DNA of 64,000 bases from an uncultured bacterium (GTDB lineage: Bacteria; Fidelibacterota; Marinisomatia; Marinisomatales; Marinisomataceae). The position numbers and the translations under genes were made by a program. Under the pieces are notes generated by a model. That model was not told where the DNA came from and did no database searches. It worked only from the letters and a program-made list of their open reading frames with translations. The stretch lies in the NCBI GenBank assembly GCA_943788675.1, contig CALSRE010000001.1:659573-723572 (forward strand), written 5' to 3'. Each line of letters opens with the position of its first letter. The first letter of the stretch is position 1. Below, one piece after another: positions 45,950 through 54,738 of the stretch.

Positions 45950-47134
45950 ATTAAAAGCTTAAAAATAGGCGACCAGATTGAAGTAGAAATTGGCCCCATA
46001 GCTCATGGTGGACATTTTATATCACGTCATAATGGACAAGTTGTCTTTGTCAGACATGCAATAACTGGTGAAAAAGCAGTTGTAAAAATTACATCCATTT
46101 CATCAAAATTAGCGCATGGCGATGCTATAAAAATCTTAAAAGAATCTAGCAATAGAATTAAACCTGCTTGCAACTATGCTACGCCTGATGGATGTGGAGG
46201 TTGTGATTTTCAGCATATTGAAATATCAGCTCAGCAAAAATTAAAATTAGAAGTTATCAAAGACCAATTTATGCGTATTGCAAAGATTAAGGTAGATCCT
46301 AAAATAGTCAGCTCTAAACCTAGTGATGGTTTGCGCTGGCGTACTCGTTTTGACTTTGCGGTATCAGAAAATGGTAAGGTTGGTTTGTATTCATCAAAAA
46401 CTAAAAAAGTTGTTGAAATTGATAAATGTTCAATTGCGCTCAACAAAATTAATAATTCAGATATTTTTAGTAAAAAATGGAACGGAAGTGATCGTGTTAG
46501 GGTTGCGGTTTCTAGTTCTGATCAGTTAAATATATCTAGAGGAAAAAAGACTATAGCTGGTCCAAAAAAAATCCGTGAAGTTGTTGGAAGTAATTTTTAT
46601 GATATTTCCCCTCAATCATTCTGGCAAAGCCATACGCAGGCACCATCAATATTAAGTGATTTAGTCGTTGATTTTATGAAACTAAAGCCTGGTGACATAG
46701 TATGCGACCTTTATGGTGGAGTTGGACTGTTTACTATGCCTATTTCAAAAAAAATTGGTAATGATGGCCATGTTCACTTAGTTGAGCTTAGTAGTCATTC
46801 CGTGCGCGATGCATATAAAATATTCAAAGACTATACTAATGTTTCTATTCATCGTGGTAGTGTAGATAGAAAACTTCCAAAGATTAATAATATAGATATT
46901 ATTGTTTTAGATCCGCCTAGAACTGGAGCTGGCAAGGAAGTAATAAATCAAATTATTTCTAAGAAGCCAAGAGCGGTTGTATATATTTCATGCGATCCGG
47001 CATCTCTTGCTAGAGATGCAAAGTATCTGAAAGATTCTGATTATGAGTTAGATAAAATTAATGCTATTGATTTATTTCCAATGACGCATCATATTGAATC
47101 TATTGTTAGGTTTATTCCAAAGAAAAAGAATTAA
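45950..47134 (+). CDS. rlmD: 23S rRNA (uracil-5-)-methyltransferase, RlmD/RumA-like
   Basis: Class I SAM methyltransferase that makes m5U in rRNA. A TRAM domain is at the N-terminus (GDQIEVEIGPIAHGGHFISR). The iron-sulfur cysteines CNYATPDGCGGCDFQH and DKCSIA follow, then SAM binding (VCDLYGGVGLFT), LDPPRTGAG and the catalytic Cys in VYISCDPASLARD. The ORF track starts at an internal ATG, but the reading frame continues upstream to 45944 with no ATG, GTG or TTG. ATT at 45950 is my provisional start. Confidence 0.82.
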   Translation: MKSLKIGDQIEVEIGPIAHGGHFISRHNGQVVFVRHAITGEKAVVKITSISSKLAHGDAIKILKESSNRIKPACNYATPDGCGGCDFQHIEISAQQKLKLEVIKDQFMRIAKIKVDPKIVSSKPSDGLRWRTRFDFAVSENGKVGLYSSKTKKVVEIDKCSIALNKINNSDIFSKKWNGSDRVRVAVSSSDQLNISRGKKTIAGPKKIREVVGSNFYDISPQSFWQSHTQAPSILSDLVVDFMKLKPGDIVCDLYGGVGLFTMPISKKIGNDGHVHLVELSSHSVRDAYKIFKDYTNVSIHRGSVDRKLPKINNIDIIVLDPPRTGAGKEVINQIISKKPRAVVYISCDPASLARDAKYLKDSDYELDKINAIDLFPMTHHIESIVRFIPKKKN

Positions 47135-48705
47135 TATTTTTCAAAATATTCGTTAGATAAGTTTTTTAACTTACTACTTAACAAAATAATAGCGAGAAGA
47201 TTTGGAAAAGTCATAAATCCTAAGGCAGCATCTCCAAAAATCCATACTGGTTCAAGTAGTAAGGTAGAGCCTACAAATACCATAAACACATAAACATATC
47301 TGTAATATTTAATAGCATCAGAGCCAAATAGATAATCGGTAGCTCTTTCACCGTAAAAAGACCAACTAATTGCTGTTGATATAGCAAATAAAACAACCGC
47401 AAGCGTTACAATTTTATCTCCAAATGGAACCCCTTGAGCGAATGCATGACTTGTTAAAACACTACTGTTCATCCACATATCTTCAGAAATTGAAGGATCA
47501 ATTCTTGTTGCATAAAATTCTGTTAAATGCCATGAATCGGTAACCATAATTACTAATCCGGTAAGCGTACAAATGATGATTGTATCTATATATGGCTCTA
47601 AGAGTGCTACAACACCTTCTCTAACAGAATATTTAGTTTTAGCCGTTGAATGGGCTATAGCTGCAGACCCTTGACCAGCTTCACTTGAAAACAACCCTCG
47701 TTTAACTCCCATCATCATTGTATTTAAAAAAGCAATTACAGCACCGGCGCCAATACCAGACATTTGCGCAGGTGGGTTAAATGCCATTGAGAAAATTGTA
47801 TTAAAAGATGAACCTACTTTTTCAAAGTTGTTTAAAACAATAAACAAAGCAGTGAAAACATAAATTGTTGCCATAATAGGAACAAGATACCCGGTAACAT
47901 TACCAATACGTTTTATACCACCAAGAATAACAGAACCAACTATAAAAGCAAGAATAATACCTAAAATAATCTGAAGTAACGAAGGTTCAAGAATGCCAGG
48001 AATTATAACAGATTTAGCCATAATTGGATGAGTTGAACCTAAAACTGGTAAGAATTGACTATATAGCTGATCGGTTAGTGTAAAAGACTGGATGGCATTT
48101 CCAGTAAAGAAAGAGCAAATAACAGCAAATGCAGCAAATGTAACTGCTAGCCATCTCCATTGAGGTCCAAGACCGTTTTCAATGGTGTACATAGGGCCAC
48201 CAGCTGTATTTCCAAACTTGTCTGTTTCTCTGTATTGAAGCGCAAGTGTACATTCAGAGTATTTAAGGGCGGTACCAAAAAATGCTGTTATCCACATCCA
48301 AAATAGAGCACCAGGTCCACCATAATAAATTGCAATTGCAACACCTGCAATGTTTCCTATACCAACAGTAGCAGCAAGGGCGGTTGATAAAGCTTTAAAA
48401 TGGTTTAAGTCACCTTCATCTTCAACATCATCATAATCTCCACGAGTAACCCTTATTCCATGCAAAACATGTTTTAGTTGAGGGAAGCCTAATTTAAATG
48501 TCATATATACTCCAGTACCTAGCAATGCAATTACCATAAGAGGAATGCTTGCTAAAGGAAAAGAGTTTTTAAATTCATCCGAAAGAAGATTGCTGGGAAA
48601 AGACCATACTTTATCGTAGAACTCAACTCCAATACCTGGAGAGAGAAGCAAAATACCAATGATTGCAAATACTAAAAGTGTATACTTTTGTTTTGACATG
48701 AACAC
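47131..48705 (-). CDS. Sodium:alanine symporter, AGCS family
   Basis: Inner-membrane amino-acid/sodium symporter of 524 residues with about eleven hydrophobic helices. Family pieces are ATVGIGNIAGVAIAIYYGGPGALFWMW, FGTALKYSECTLALQYR, GVKRGLFSSEAGQGSAAIAH and the late VILFAISTAISWSFYG-like helix. The first ~80 residues extend the usual N-terminus. It is convergent with rlmD (4 nt overlap) and divergent from rnhB. Confidence 0.9.
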   Translation of the reverse strand: MFMSKQKYTLLVFAIIGILLLSPGIGVEFYDKVWSFPSNLLSDEFKNSFPLASIPLMVIALLGTGVYMTFKLGFPQLKHVLHGIRVTRGDYDDVEDEGDLNHFKALSTALAATVGIGNIAGVAIAIYYGGPGALFWMWITAFFGTALKYSECTLALQYRETDKFGNTAGGPMYTIENGLGPQWRWLAVTFAAFAVICSFFTGNAIQSFTLTDQLYSQFLPVLGSTHPIMAKSVIIPGILEPSLLQIILGIILAFIVGSVILGGIKRIGNVTGYLVPIMATIYVFTALFIVLNNFEKVGSSFNTIFSMAFNPPAQMSGIGAGAVIAFLNTMMMGVKRGLFSSEAGQGSAAIAHSTAKTKYSVREGVVALLEPYIDTIIICTLTGLVIMVTDSWHLTEFYATRIDPSISEDMWMNSSVLTSHAFAQGVPFGDKIVTLAVVLFAISTAISWSFYGERATDYLFGSDAIKYYRYVYVFMVFVGSTLLLEPVWIFGDAALGFMTFPNLLAIILLSSKLKNLSNEYFEKY

Positions 48706-48760
48706 ATATTAATTAATTTTTTAAAAGATGTACATTGATTTTTTATTATTAATTTAAAAA

Positions 48761-49327
48761 ATGATAATTGCAGGTGTAGATGAAGTGGGAAGAGGTTGTT
48801 TAGCCGGACCTGTCGTTGCTGCTGCAGTAATTATAGACAAACCTATTAATGCTCTTAATGATTCAAAAAAATTATCTAAAAAAAAGAGAGAAAAGTTATT
48901 TTTTGAAATAATGAACAATTCTCTATCTGTGGGGATTGGAATCAAATGGAACGATCATATTGATTCTTATAATATTAAGATTTCAACTGAAGCTGCAATG
49001 ATAGATGCTATTAAAGCTTTAAATGTAAAACCAGATAAAGTCCTAGTTGATGGTTTTCCTTTACAAATCGATATTGTTAATGAAGGAATTATTAAGGGCG
49101 ATCAAAAGTTTGAAGAAATTATGGCTGCATCAATAATTGCAAAAGTAACAAGAGATGAATTAATGCGCTCGTTTCACTATATTTACCCTGAGTATGACTT
49201 TATATCAAATAGTGGATATGGAACAAAAAAACATTTAATTGCGTTAGAGAAGCACTCTTATACACCAATACATAGAAAGACATTTAAGCCAATATCAACA
49301 ATAATAAGAAATGAACAAAATAATTAA
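48761..49327 (+). CDS. rnhB: Ribonuclease HII
   Basis: Removes RNA primers and misinserted ribonucleotides from DNA. The 188 residues begin with the catalytic DEVGRGCLAGPVV (Asp7, Glu8). A further Asp lies in KVLVDGFPL, and the motif SIIAKVTRDELM is typical, as is SGYGTKKHLIAL. It overlaps lepB by 17 nt in another frame. Confidence 0.94.
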   Translation: MIIAGVDEVGRGCLAGPVVAAAVIIDKPINALNDSKKLSKKKREKLFFEIMNNSLSVGIGIKWNDHIDSYNIKISTEAAMIDAIKALNVKPDKVLVDGFPLQIDIVNEGIIKGDQKFEEIMAASIIAKVTRDELMRSFHYIYPEYDFISNSGYGTKKHLIALEKHSYTPIHRKTFKPISTIIRNEQNN

Positions 49328-50282
49328 AGAATTTAAATCGCTCTTGTATCTAATTATTATTGTACTTTTTTTGAAAGAAACAGTAGTTGAGCTTTATATT
49401 GTTCCGACCAGCAGTATGGAAAGAAATATTTTAAGAGGTGATATGTTGGTAGGAAGTAGATATATCTATGGGATGAAAGTTCCTCAAAAAATTTGGGTAC
49501 CTTTTACGGCAATTAGTATTCCAACATTTCTCCCAGATTACCGTTTTCCTGCTTTTAAAAGCGTCGAAAGAGGAGACGTTGTAGTTTTTGAATATCCAAG
49601 AGATAATGTTTATAAGTACGTAAAAAGATGTATTGGTTTACCTGGCGACACTATTGAGATTGAAAATAGAGTTATTTTCGTAAATAATCAGGAGTATGAA
49701 TTGCCTAATGGAGGTCAATTTCTTTCAAATGAACCTTTGTCAAAGTCATATGTTGATGATAACATGTTCCTTAATAATGGTAATAAGGATAACATGAAAA
49801 AATTTACTATTCCAAAGAAAGGTGATTCATTTGTGATTGATGAAAATATGAACTGGGAATTGATTATTCCCTTATTGCTTTTTGAGGGTAATAAAGTTGA
49901 GCTTGTTTTCAATGATCAAAAGTTAACATTTACAAACGAAGATCCTTATGATTTATTTAGAAGAACTGGAGACAGAAATGTTTTTAATAATTATGCTCCA
50001 AATCCAAATGCAACATTAATAAATCCTTGGTCTGGTCTAAAAAAAGAGTTTATGAAATATCTAGTAATTAATGATACATCAATTGAAAATATTGATAGTT
50101 ATAAACTTCAACAAGATTACTTTTGGATGATGGGAGACAATAGGGATAACAGCGAGGATTCAAGATTTTGGGGATTTGTTCCAATGAGTCATATTCTTGG
50201 ACAACCAGTTATAACCTGGCTTTCAATTGATCTGGATAGCTATCTTCCTAGGCTAACAAGAATTGGAAATATTCCTAAATAA
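49311..50282 (+). CDS. lepB: Signal peptidase I
   Basis: Removes signal peptides from exported proteins. It has one N-terminal membrane helix (LLYLIIIVLFLKE), catalytic Ser35 in VPTSSMERN, catalytic Lys105 in YKYVKRCIGLPGD, and the C-terminal box MGDNRDNSEDSRFWGFVP. At 323 residues it is long: about 100 residues are inserted between the Lys box and the last box, a form seen in Bacteroidota. It starts within the rnhB 3' end. Confidence 0.93.
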   Translation: MNKIIKEFKSLLYLIIIVLFLKETVVELYIVPTSSMERNILRGDMLVGSRYIYGMKVPQKIWVPFTAISIPTFLPDYRFPAFKSVERGDVVVFEYPRDNVYKYVKRCIGLPGDTIEIENRVIFVNNQEYELPNGGQFLSNEPLSKSYVDDNMFLNNGNKDNMKKFTIPKKGDSFVIDENMNWELIIPLLLFEGNKVELVFNDQKLTFTNEDPYDLFRRTGDRNVFNNYAPNPNATLINPWSGLKKEFMKYLVINDTSIENIDSYKLQQDYFWMMGDNRDNSEDSRFWGFVPMSHILGQPVITWLSIDLDSYLPRLTRIGNIPK

Positions 50283-50357
50283 AAAAAATGTTTTCATATT
50301 GATTTTCATTCACTAGTTTTAGTGAACTTAAGAAAAAACAATTGAGGTATTATAAAT

Positions 50358-50834
50358 ATGTTATCTAGTACAGAAAAAATTTTAAGTGTTATAGTTCTTG
50401 TCTTAACATTGGCTGTAGGGTTTTCTTTAATGCAGTACAATTCAGCAATGGATGAAATGTCAGTGTTGAGAGGTGAACAAGTTGAGCACGTTGATATGGT
50501 TAACAAAGAATTTAAACAGCGAGTAAAAGCTGTTGAATTAGAAAATATAGGCCAAGGTAAAGAAATTAAAAGAGGGCAAGATATGATTCTTGCAAATACA
50601 AAATTAATCTATACTAAAGCTGATTCTTTAGGAAGTTTGATTGACGATTTAGCCTATGAAATCAAAAGAGTTGATAGAGATCTTTCAAAGAAAATTAAAA
50701 ATGTTCAAAAAGACCTTGAAGGTTTAGAAGATAATTTTGATTCAGAAAAACGCAGAACTAGAAGAGATTTGTCGGATATCAAAAAACAGTTAAAGAAGCT
50801 TAACGATTCAGTGTTTCCTCCTGAAGAAGAATAA
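50358..50834 (+). CDS. Membrane-anchored coiled-coil protein
   Basis: Not recognised. The 158 residues have one N-terminal membrane helix (ILSVIVLVLTLAVGFSLM) and then a long, strongly charged coiled coil without Pro (RVKAVELENIGQGKEIKRG through DLSDIKKQLKKLNDSV). It ends PPEEE. The orientation and layout suggest a cell-envelope spacer or a division or assembly factor, but nothing specific can be said. It ends just before a strong terminator. Confidence 0.72.
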   Translation: MLSSTEKILSVIVLVLTLAVGFSLMQYNSAMDEMSVLRGEQVEHVDMVNKEFKQRVKAVELENIGQGKEIKRGQDMILANTKLIYTKADSLGSLIDDLAYEIKRVDRDLSKKIKNVQKDLEGLEDNFDSEKRRTRRDLSDIKKQLKKLNDSVFPPEEE

Positions 50835-50852
50835 ATTTTTTATTCAATAATT

Positions 50853-50880
50853 AAAAAAGGGCTATGTTAGCCCTTTTTTT
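50853..50880. terminator. Bidirectional terminator between coiled-coil gene and tRNA-Leu
   Basis: A perfect 12 bp stem AAAAAAGGGCTA/TAGCCCTTTTTT closes a 3 nt loop, with a T run after it on each strand. It serves the plus-strand coiled-coil gene and the minus-strand tRNA-Leu(CAA), which converge on it. Confidence 0.92.
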
Positions 50881-50891
50881 TAATGAGAGAG

Positions 50892-50975
50892 TACCGAGAG
50901 TCGGGCTCGAACCGACATGAGATTGCTCTCACTGGTGTTTGAGACCAGCGCGTCTACCTATTCCGCCATCCCGGC
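50892..50975 (-). tRNA. tRNA-Leu (CAA)
   Basis: On the minus strand: acceptor GCCGGGA/TCTCGGT (G1-U72 and G5-U68 wobbles), D-arm with AATAGGTAGACGC, anticodon loop CTCAAAC (CAA), variable arm TGAGAGCAATCTCAT, T-arm GTCGG-TTCGAGC-CCGAC. Discriminator A, no CCA. It is transcribed away from fadD and ends at the bidirectional terminator. Confidence 0.92.
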
Positions 50976-50982
50976 AAAGATG

Positions 50983-51017
50983 TTGACAAATTTCAGATAA
51001 AGTATGTAGTTTGTCAA
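50983..51017. promoter_or_regulatory. 8 bp inverted repeat in tRNA-Leu/fadD divergent region
   Basis: TTGACAAA and TTTGTCAA are perfect inverted copies 19 bp apart. Each arm contains TTGACA on one strand, so they may be divergent -35 boxes for tRNA-Leu and fadD, or the two halves of an operator. Matching -10 boxes at 16-18 nt are poor on both strands, which favours caution. Confidence 0.4.
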
Positions 51018-51061
51018 TAACTAACATTATATATTGATCGTATAGACAAAAGGAGATAGAT

Positions 51062-52933
51062 GTGTCATTTAAAACTGTACCAGGAATGTTTCAATCTCTC
51101 ATCAAAGAGAGACCAAATCTTAAAACTTTTTTTACCAAAGAAGATAATAAATGGCAAGGAGTTGAGCTGTTAGAATTGCAAAAGTTGGTTGAAGACTTTG
51201 CAAACGGATTAAAAAATTTAGGTATTAATGAACACGATAAAGTAGCAATAATTGGTGCAAATTCTCGCAAGTGGGCTATTTCTGACTATGCAATTGCACA
51301 CATTAGAGCTGTTTCGGTACCAGTTTATCCAACATTGATACCTGCTCAATCTCAATATGTTGTAGAGCATTCGGAAAGTAAGATTGCAATCGTGCAAGAT
51401 GCTATACAATTAGACAAAGTTTATTCATTGATTAATGACGCAAATTCTAATCTAAGCACTATTATTGTGATGGATGACGAATATAACGGCAATAAGGATC
51501 ATGTAGTTAAGTTTTCAGAAGTATTTAACATGAATAGTGAAGTGCATGATATAAGAGAGATTTCAAAATCTGTAAAACCAGAAGACTTGTTGACATTGAT
51601 TTATACAAGCGGTACTACAGGAAACCCTAAAGGAGTTATGCTTAGTCATGCGAATATTTGTAACAACCTTCTTTCAATTGATGGAATTATTAAAGCAGCA
51701 ATGGAGCTCAATCCTGAATTGAAACCTGCAGATGGTATTGAAAGGTTTGTCTCATTTCTACCAATTAGTCATAGTTTTGAAAGAGTCGGTGGTCATTATT
51801 CAATTTTCAGTCAAGGGACTTCTATATATTATGCAGAGATGAACTTTACTCCTGAAATATTATTTGAAAATATTAGAGAGGTTCGCCCAACTTTTTTAAC
51901 TGCAGTGCCAAGAATTTTTGAAAAAATTCATGCAAAAATCATGGACACTGTTTCAGATATGTCCGGTGTTAAGAAATCACTTGCTGAATGGTCTATTGCA
52001 GTTGGAATGCAAACTGTACCCTATCGTCAAGCAAGCCAAAAACTTCCATTTATGTTGGGTTTGAAATATAATATTGCTGACAAATTAGTATTAAATAAGT
52101 TTAGAGCAGCCTTAGGTGGTAAAGTAAGAGCATGTTCTTCTGGTGGTTCAGCATTATCAAAGGAGGTTGGCTCTTTTTTCTGTGGAATCGGTATCTCAAT
52201 TATTGAAGGATACGGTTTAACCGAAACTAGTCCGGTAATGACAATAGGACATCCTGATTTCTTCAAGTTTGGCACTGTTGGAAAAGCAATTCCAGGTGTT
52301 GAAGTAAAAATAGCATCAGATGGAGAAATTATTTGCAGAGGACATAATGTTATGCAAGGATATTACAAGAATGAAGAAGCAACTAATGAAGCAATTGTTG
52401 ATGGGTGGTTTCATTCTGGAGATATCGGTGAATTTGATGAAGATGGTTTATTGAGAATAACTGATAGAAAAAAGAGTTTAATAGTAACTTCGGGTGGAAA
52501 AAATGTTGCTCCTCAACCAATGGAAGTTTCATTAACATCTAATAAGTATATTGAGCAATGCAATGTTGTTGGAGACGATAGAAATTTTATCTCAGCATTG
52601 ATCGTACCTAATAAGGAAAATCTCATGGCATGGGCTGAAAAAGAAGGGTTGTCAAGCTTAGACTACAAATCGCTATGTGCTCATGAACAAACTTATGATA
52701 TGTTTGACGCAATTGTTAAATATACTATGAAAAATTTCTCTCGCTATGAATCTATAAGAAAGTTTGCACTCATTGCAGATGAATGGACAGTTGATAAAGG
52801 TGAATTAACGCCAAAAATGTCTATCAAAAGAAAAGTTGTGATTGAAAAACATAAAGATGAGATAGAGGCAATTTACAATTCTCCAAACATACCAGTCAAA
52901 ACGCCAGATGATGAACTTCAACTTGGTGGGTAA
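51062..52933 (+). CDS. fadD: Long-chain fatty-acid--CoA ligase (AMP-forming)
   Basis: Activates fatty acids to acyl-CoA via an acyl-adenylate. The 623 residues include the P-loop YTSGTTGNPKGVMLSH, the motif SIIEGYGLTETSPVM, the acyl-binding DGWFHSGDIGEFDEDGLL, and ITDRKKSLIVTSGGKN. Start is GTG with AGGAG 6 nt upstream; the ATG overlapping it is out of frame. Its length and ends fit the bacterial FAA1-like (FadD15) group. The PqqB-like gene overlaps its last 26 nt. Confidence 0.92.
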   Translation: MSFKTVPGMFQSLIKERPNLKTFFTKEDNKWQGVELLELQKLVEDFANGLKNLGINEHDKVAIIGANSRKWAISDYAIAHIRAVSVPVYPTLIPAQSQYVVEHSESKIAIVQDAIQLDKVYSLINDANSNLSTIIVMDDEYNGNKDHVVKFSEVFNMNSEVHDIREISKSVKPEDLLTLIYTSGTTGNPKGVMLSHANICNNLLSIDGIIKAAMELNPELKPADGIERFVSFLPISHSFERVGGHYSIFSQGTSIYYAEMNFTPEILFENIREVRPTFLTAVPRIFEKIHAKIMDTVSDMSGVKKSLAEWSIAVGMQTVPYRQASQKLPFMLGLKYNIADKLVLNKFRAALGGKVRACSSGGSALSKEVGSFFCGIGISIIEGYGLTETSPVMTIGHPDFFKFGTVGKAIPGVEVKIASDGEIICRGHNVMQGYYKNEEATNEAIVDGWFHSGDIGEFDEDGLLRITDRKKSLIVTSGGKNVAPQPMEVSLTSNKYIEQCNVVGDDRNFISALIVPNKENLMAWAEKEGLSSLDYKSLCAHEQTYDMFDAIVKYTMKNFSRYESIRKFALIADEWTVDKGELTPKMSIKRKVVIEKHKDEIEAIYNSPNIPVKTPDDELQLGG

Positions 52934-53837
52934 ATTAGTATCAATATTAATTTCTTCAATTGTACTTTTTAGTTTTGTAGATAAAGATGCTTCACCTTAT
53001 GTGATTGTTTTAGGAGTTGCACAAGATGGCGGAGCGCCGCACGCAGCATGTATCAAAGAGTGCTGCTCACTTAAATGGAATAATCCAAATTTACATAATC
53101 GTGTTTCTAGTATTGGTATCGTAGATCCAAAAACAAAAGAAGTTTGGATGATAGACGCTACTCCAGATTTTACAAATCAATTACATTCGCTTTCAAATAA
53201 TCAGCAATATTCTCTCAAAGGGATTTTCCTAACTCATGCACACATAGGTCACTATACAGGGCTAATTCATCTTGGAAGAGAAGTTATGGGTGCTAAAAAA
53301 GTAGTAGTTAATGCAATGCCAAAAATGAAGAGTTTTCTTGAAAATAATGGACCATGGAGCCAGCTAGTCAACTTAGAAAACATTGCTATTAATATGCTTA
53401 ATAATAACGAAGTGCAAAAGTTAAATGAAAATATATCAATCACTCCTTTTTTAGTTCCTCATAGAGACGAGTTTTCAGAAACAGTTGGATATAAAATAGA
53501 AGGACCTTCAAAATCTTTGGTTTTTATACCTGATATTGACAAGTGGGATAAATGGAAAAAAGATATTGTAGCTATTGTAGAAAAAAATGATTTTAGTTTA
53601 CTAGATGGAACTTTTTATGATATAAATGAACTGCCTGGTAGAGATATGGAAAAAATACCTCACCCTTTCATAGTGGAAACAATGCATCTTTTTAACAATT
53701 CAAATGATAAAAAATCGATTTTTTTTATTCATTTAAATCATACTAACCCTGCCTTAAATAATGACTCATTTGAGCATAATCATATTAAAAATAACGGATT
53801 TAATGTCGCCTTTAGAAATCAAATTTTTAATCTTTAA
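52908..53837 (+). CDS. Exported PqqB-like metallo-beta-lactamase-fold protein
   Basis: A 309-residue metallo-hydrolase. The N-terminus is a signal peptide or anchor (VSILISSIVLFSF), followed by VLGVAQDGGAPHAAC...CC, a block shared with PqqB. The metal site appears as THAHIGHYTG, with later His in PHRDE and the Asp in FIPDIDKW. No other pqq gene is nearby, so PQQ synthesis is not supported. An extracytoplasmic hydrolase of unknown substrate is a safer call. Confidence 0.8.
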   Translation: MMNFNLVGKLVSILISSIVLFSFVDKDASPYVIVLGVAQDGGAPHAACIKECCSLKWNNPNLHNRVSSIGIVDPKTKEVWMIDATPDFTNQLHSLSNNQQYSLKGIFLTHAHIGHYTGLIHLGREVMGAKKVVVNAMPKMKSFLENNGPWSQLVNLENIAINMLNNNEVQKLNENISITPFLVPHRDEFSETVGYKIEGPSKSLVFIPDIDKWDKWKKDIVAIVEKNDFSLLDGTFYDINELPGRDMEKIPHPFIVETMHLFNNSNDKKSIFFIHLNHTNPALNNDSFEHNHIKNNGFNVAFRNQIFNL

Positions 53838-53912
53838 ATCTTAAAAATACATTACGATTTTAATAAATATTACCTAATCTTAAATTATTAATGAAAAAAA
53901 GCGAGGTTTTAT

Positions 53913-54662
53913 ATGAAAAAAATGTTAATGATAGCTATTCTTTGCTCTTTCGCCTTTAGTCAGGCATATCATATACAAAGTTATATAGGTATAAAAGATG
54001 GAGTTAGAGTAGCAGATTATGAGAAAGCTATGATCCAGCATAATAAAGCGCATGTAGGCTTAGGTGCGGTAAATACTTTTTCAGTAGTTAATGGTCCAAA
54101 TGCAGGAAAGTATGTTAGAGTTGCTGCAGCAGAATGGCCAACTCCCCTAAATATGGTAGATAGTGTTTATGATGCTATGAGCAATCATGAACCAGTAGCA
54201 TATGATAAATGGGGTAATATGATTGTGCAGTCAGGTGGTATGGAGTTTTGGACACTTAGACCAGACTTAAGTAGAAATATGCCAACAGTAGAAGGTTCTG
54301 ATATAAATGGTCAGCAACCTAACTTTATAACCATCTACTATTATGGTGTTCAACAAGGTGGAAGTAAAAATGCTGAAGAAGTTTTTACAGCCTTTAATGA
54401 AGTTGCAAAACAAACTGATAGTACACGTCCATGGGTTGCAATGACGAAAACATTAGGTGGTAATGTATCAGTATATTCATACTCAACACCACACATGACA
54501 ATGTCTGAAGTGTTAGCGCCTGCGCAAGCAGAATTTGGACAGGTATTATCTAAATTGTATGAATTGGATTCAGATTTAGATTCAAAAGTGAGAAATGGAT
54601 GGTCATGGATTTGGAGTGAAACTTGGAGATTTAGACCAGAGTTAAGCACTTCATCTAATTAA
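53913..54662 (+). CDS. Secreted protein with two similar halves, function unknown
   Basis: A signal peptide (MKKMLMIAILCSFAFS, then Q) leads to about 230 residues. Two halves look alike: each has an aromatic, strand-rich core and ends in a Trp-rich block (MEFWTLRPDLSRNMP; SETWRFRPELSTSSN). The pattern recalls a duplicated ferredoxin-like (EthD/ABM-type) fold, but I cannot assign it firmly. AGCGAGG precedes the ATG. A strong terminator follows, so it is probably transcribed alone. Confidence 0.72.
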   Translation: MKKMLMIAILCSFAFSQAYHIQSYIGIKDGVRVADYEKAMIQHNKAHVGLGAVNTFSVVNGPNAGKYVRVAAAEWPTPLNMVDSVYDAMSNHEPVAYDKWGNMIVQSGGMEFWTLRPDLSRNMPTVEGSDINGQQPNFITIYYYGVQQGGSKNAEEVFTAFNEVAKQTDSTRPWVAMTKTLGGNVSVYSYSTPHMTMSEVLAPAQAEFGQVLSKLYELDSDLDSKVRNGWSWIWSETWRFRPELSTSSN

Positions 54663-54686
54663 AGATATCAAGCAATACATTCTATT

Positions 54687-54724
54687 AAAGAGCCTATTAA
54701 TTATTGTTAATAGGCTCTTTTTCT
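54687..54724 (+). terminator. Rho-independent terminator before trhO
   Basis: A perfect 14 bp stem (AAAGAGCCTATTAA / TTAATAGGCTCTTT) closes a 6 nt loop and ends in TTTCT. It lies just after the secreted protein's stop and 15 nt before trhO. Its A/T ends allow use on both strands. Confidence 0.9.
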
Positions 54725-54738
54725 ATTAACATTCACAT

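Noticed and set aside
51060-51062. ATG overlapping the fadD start
   Set aside because: It is out of frame with the ligase; the GTG two bases on has AGGAG at a proper distance.
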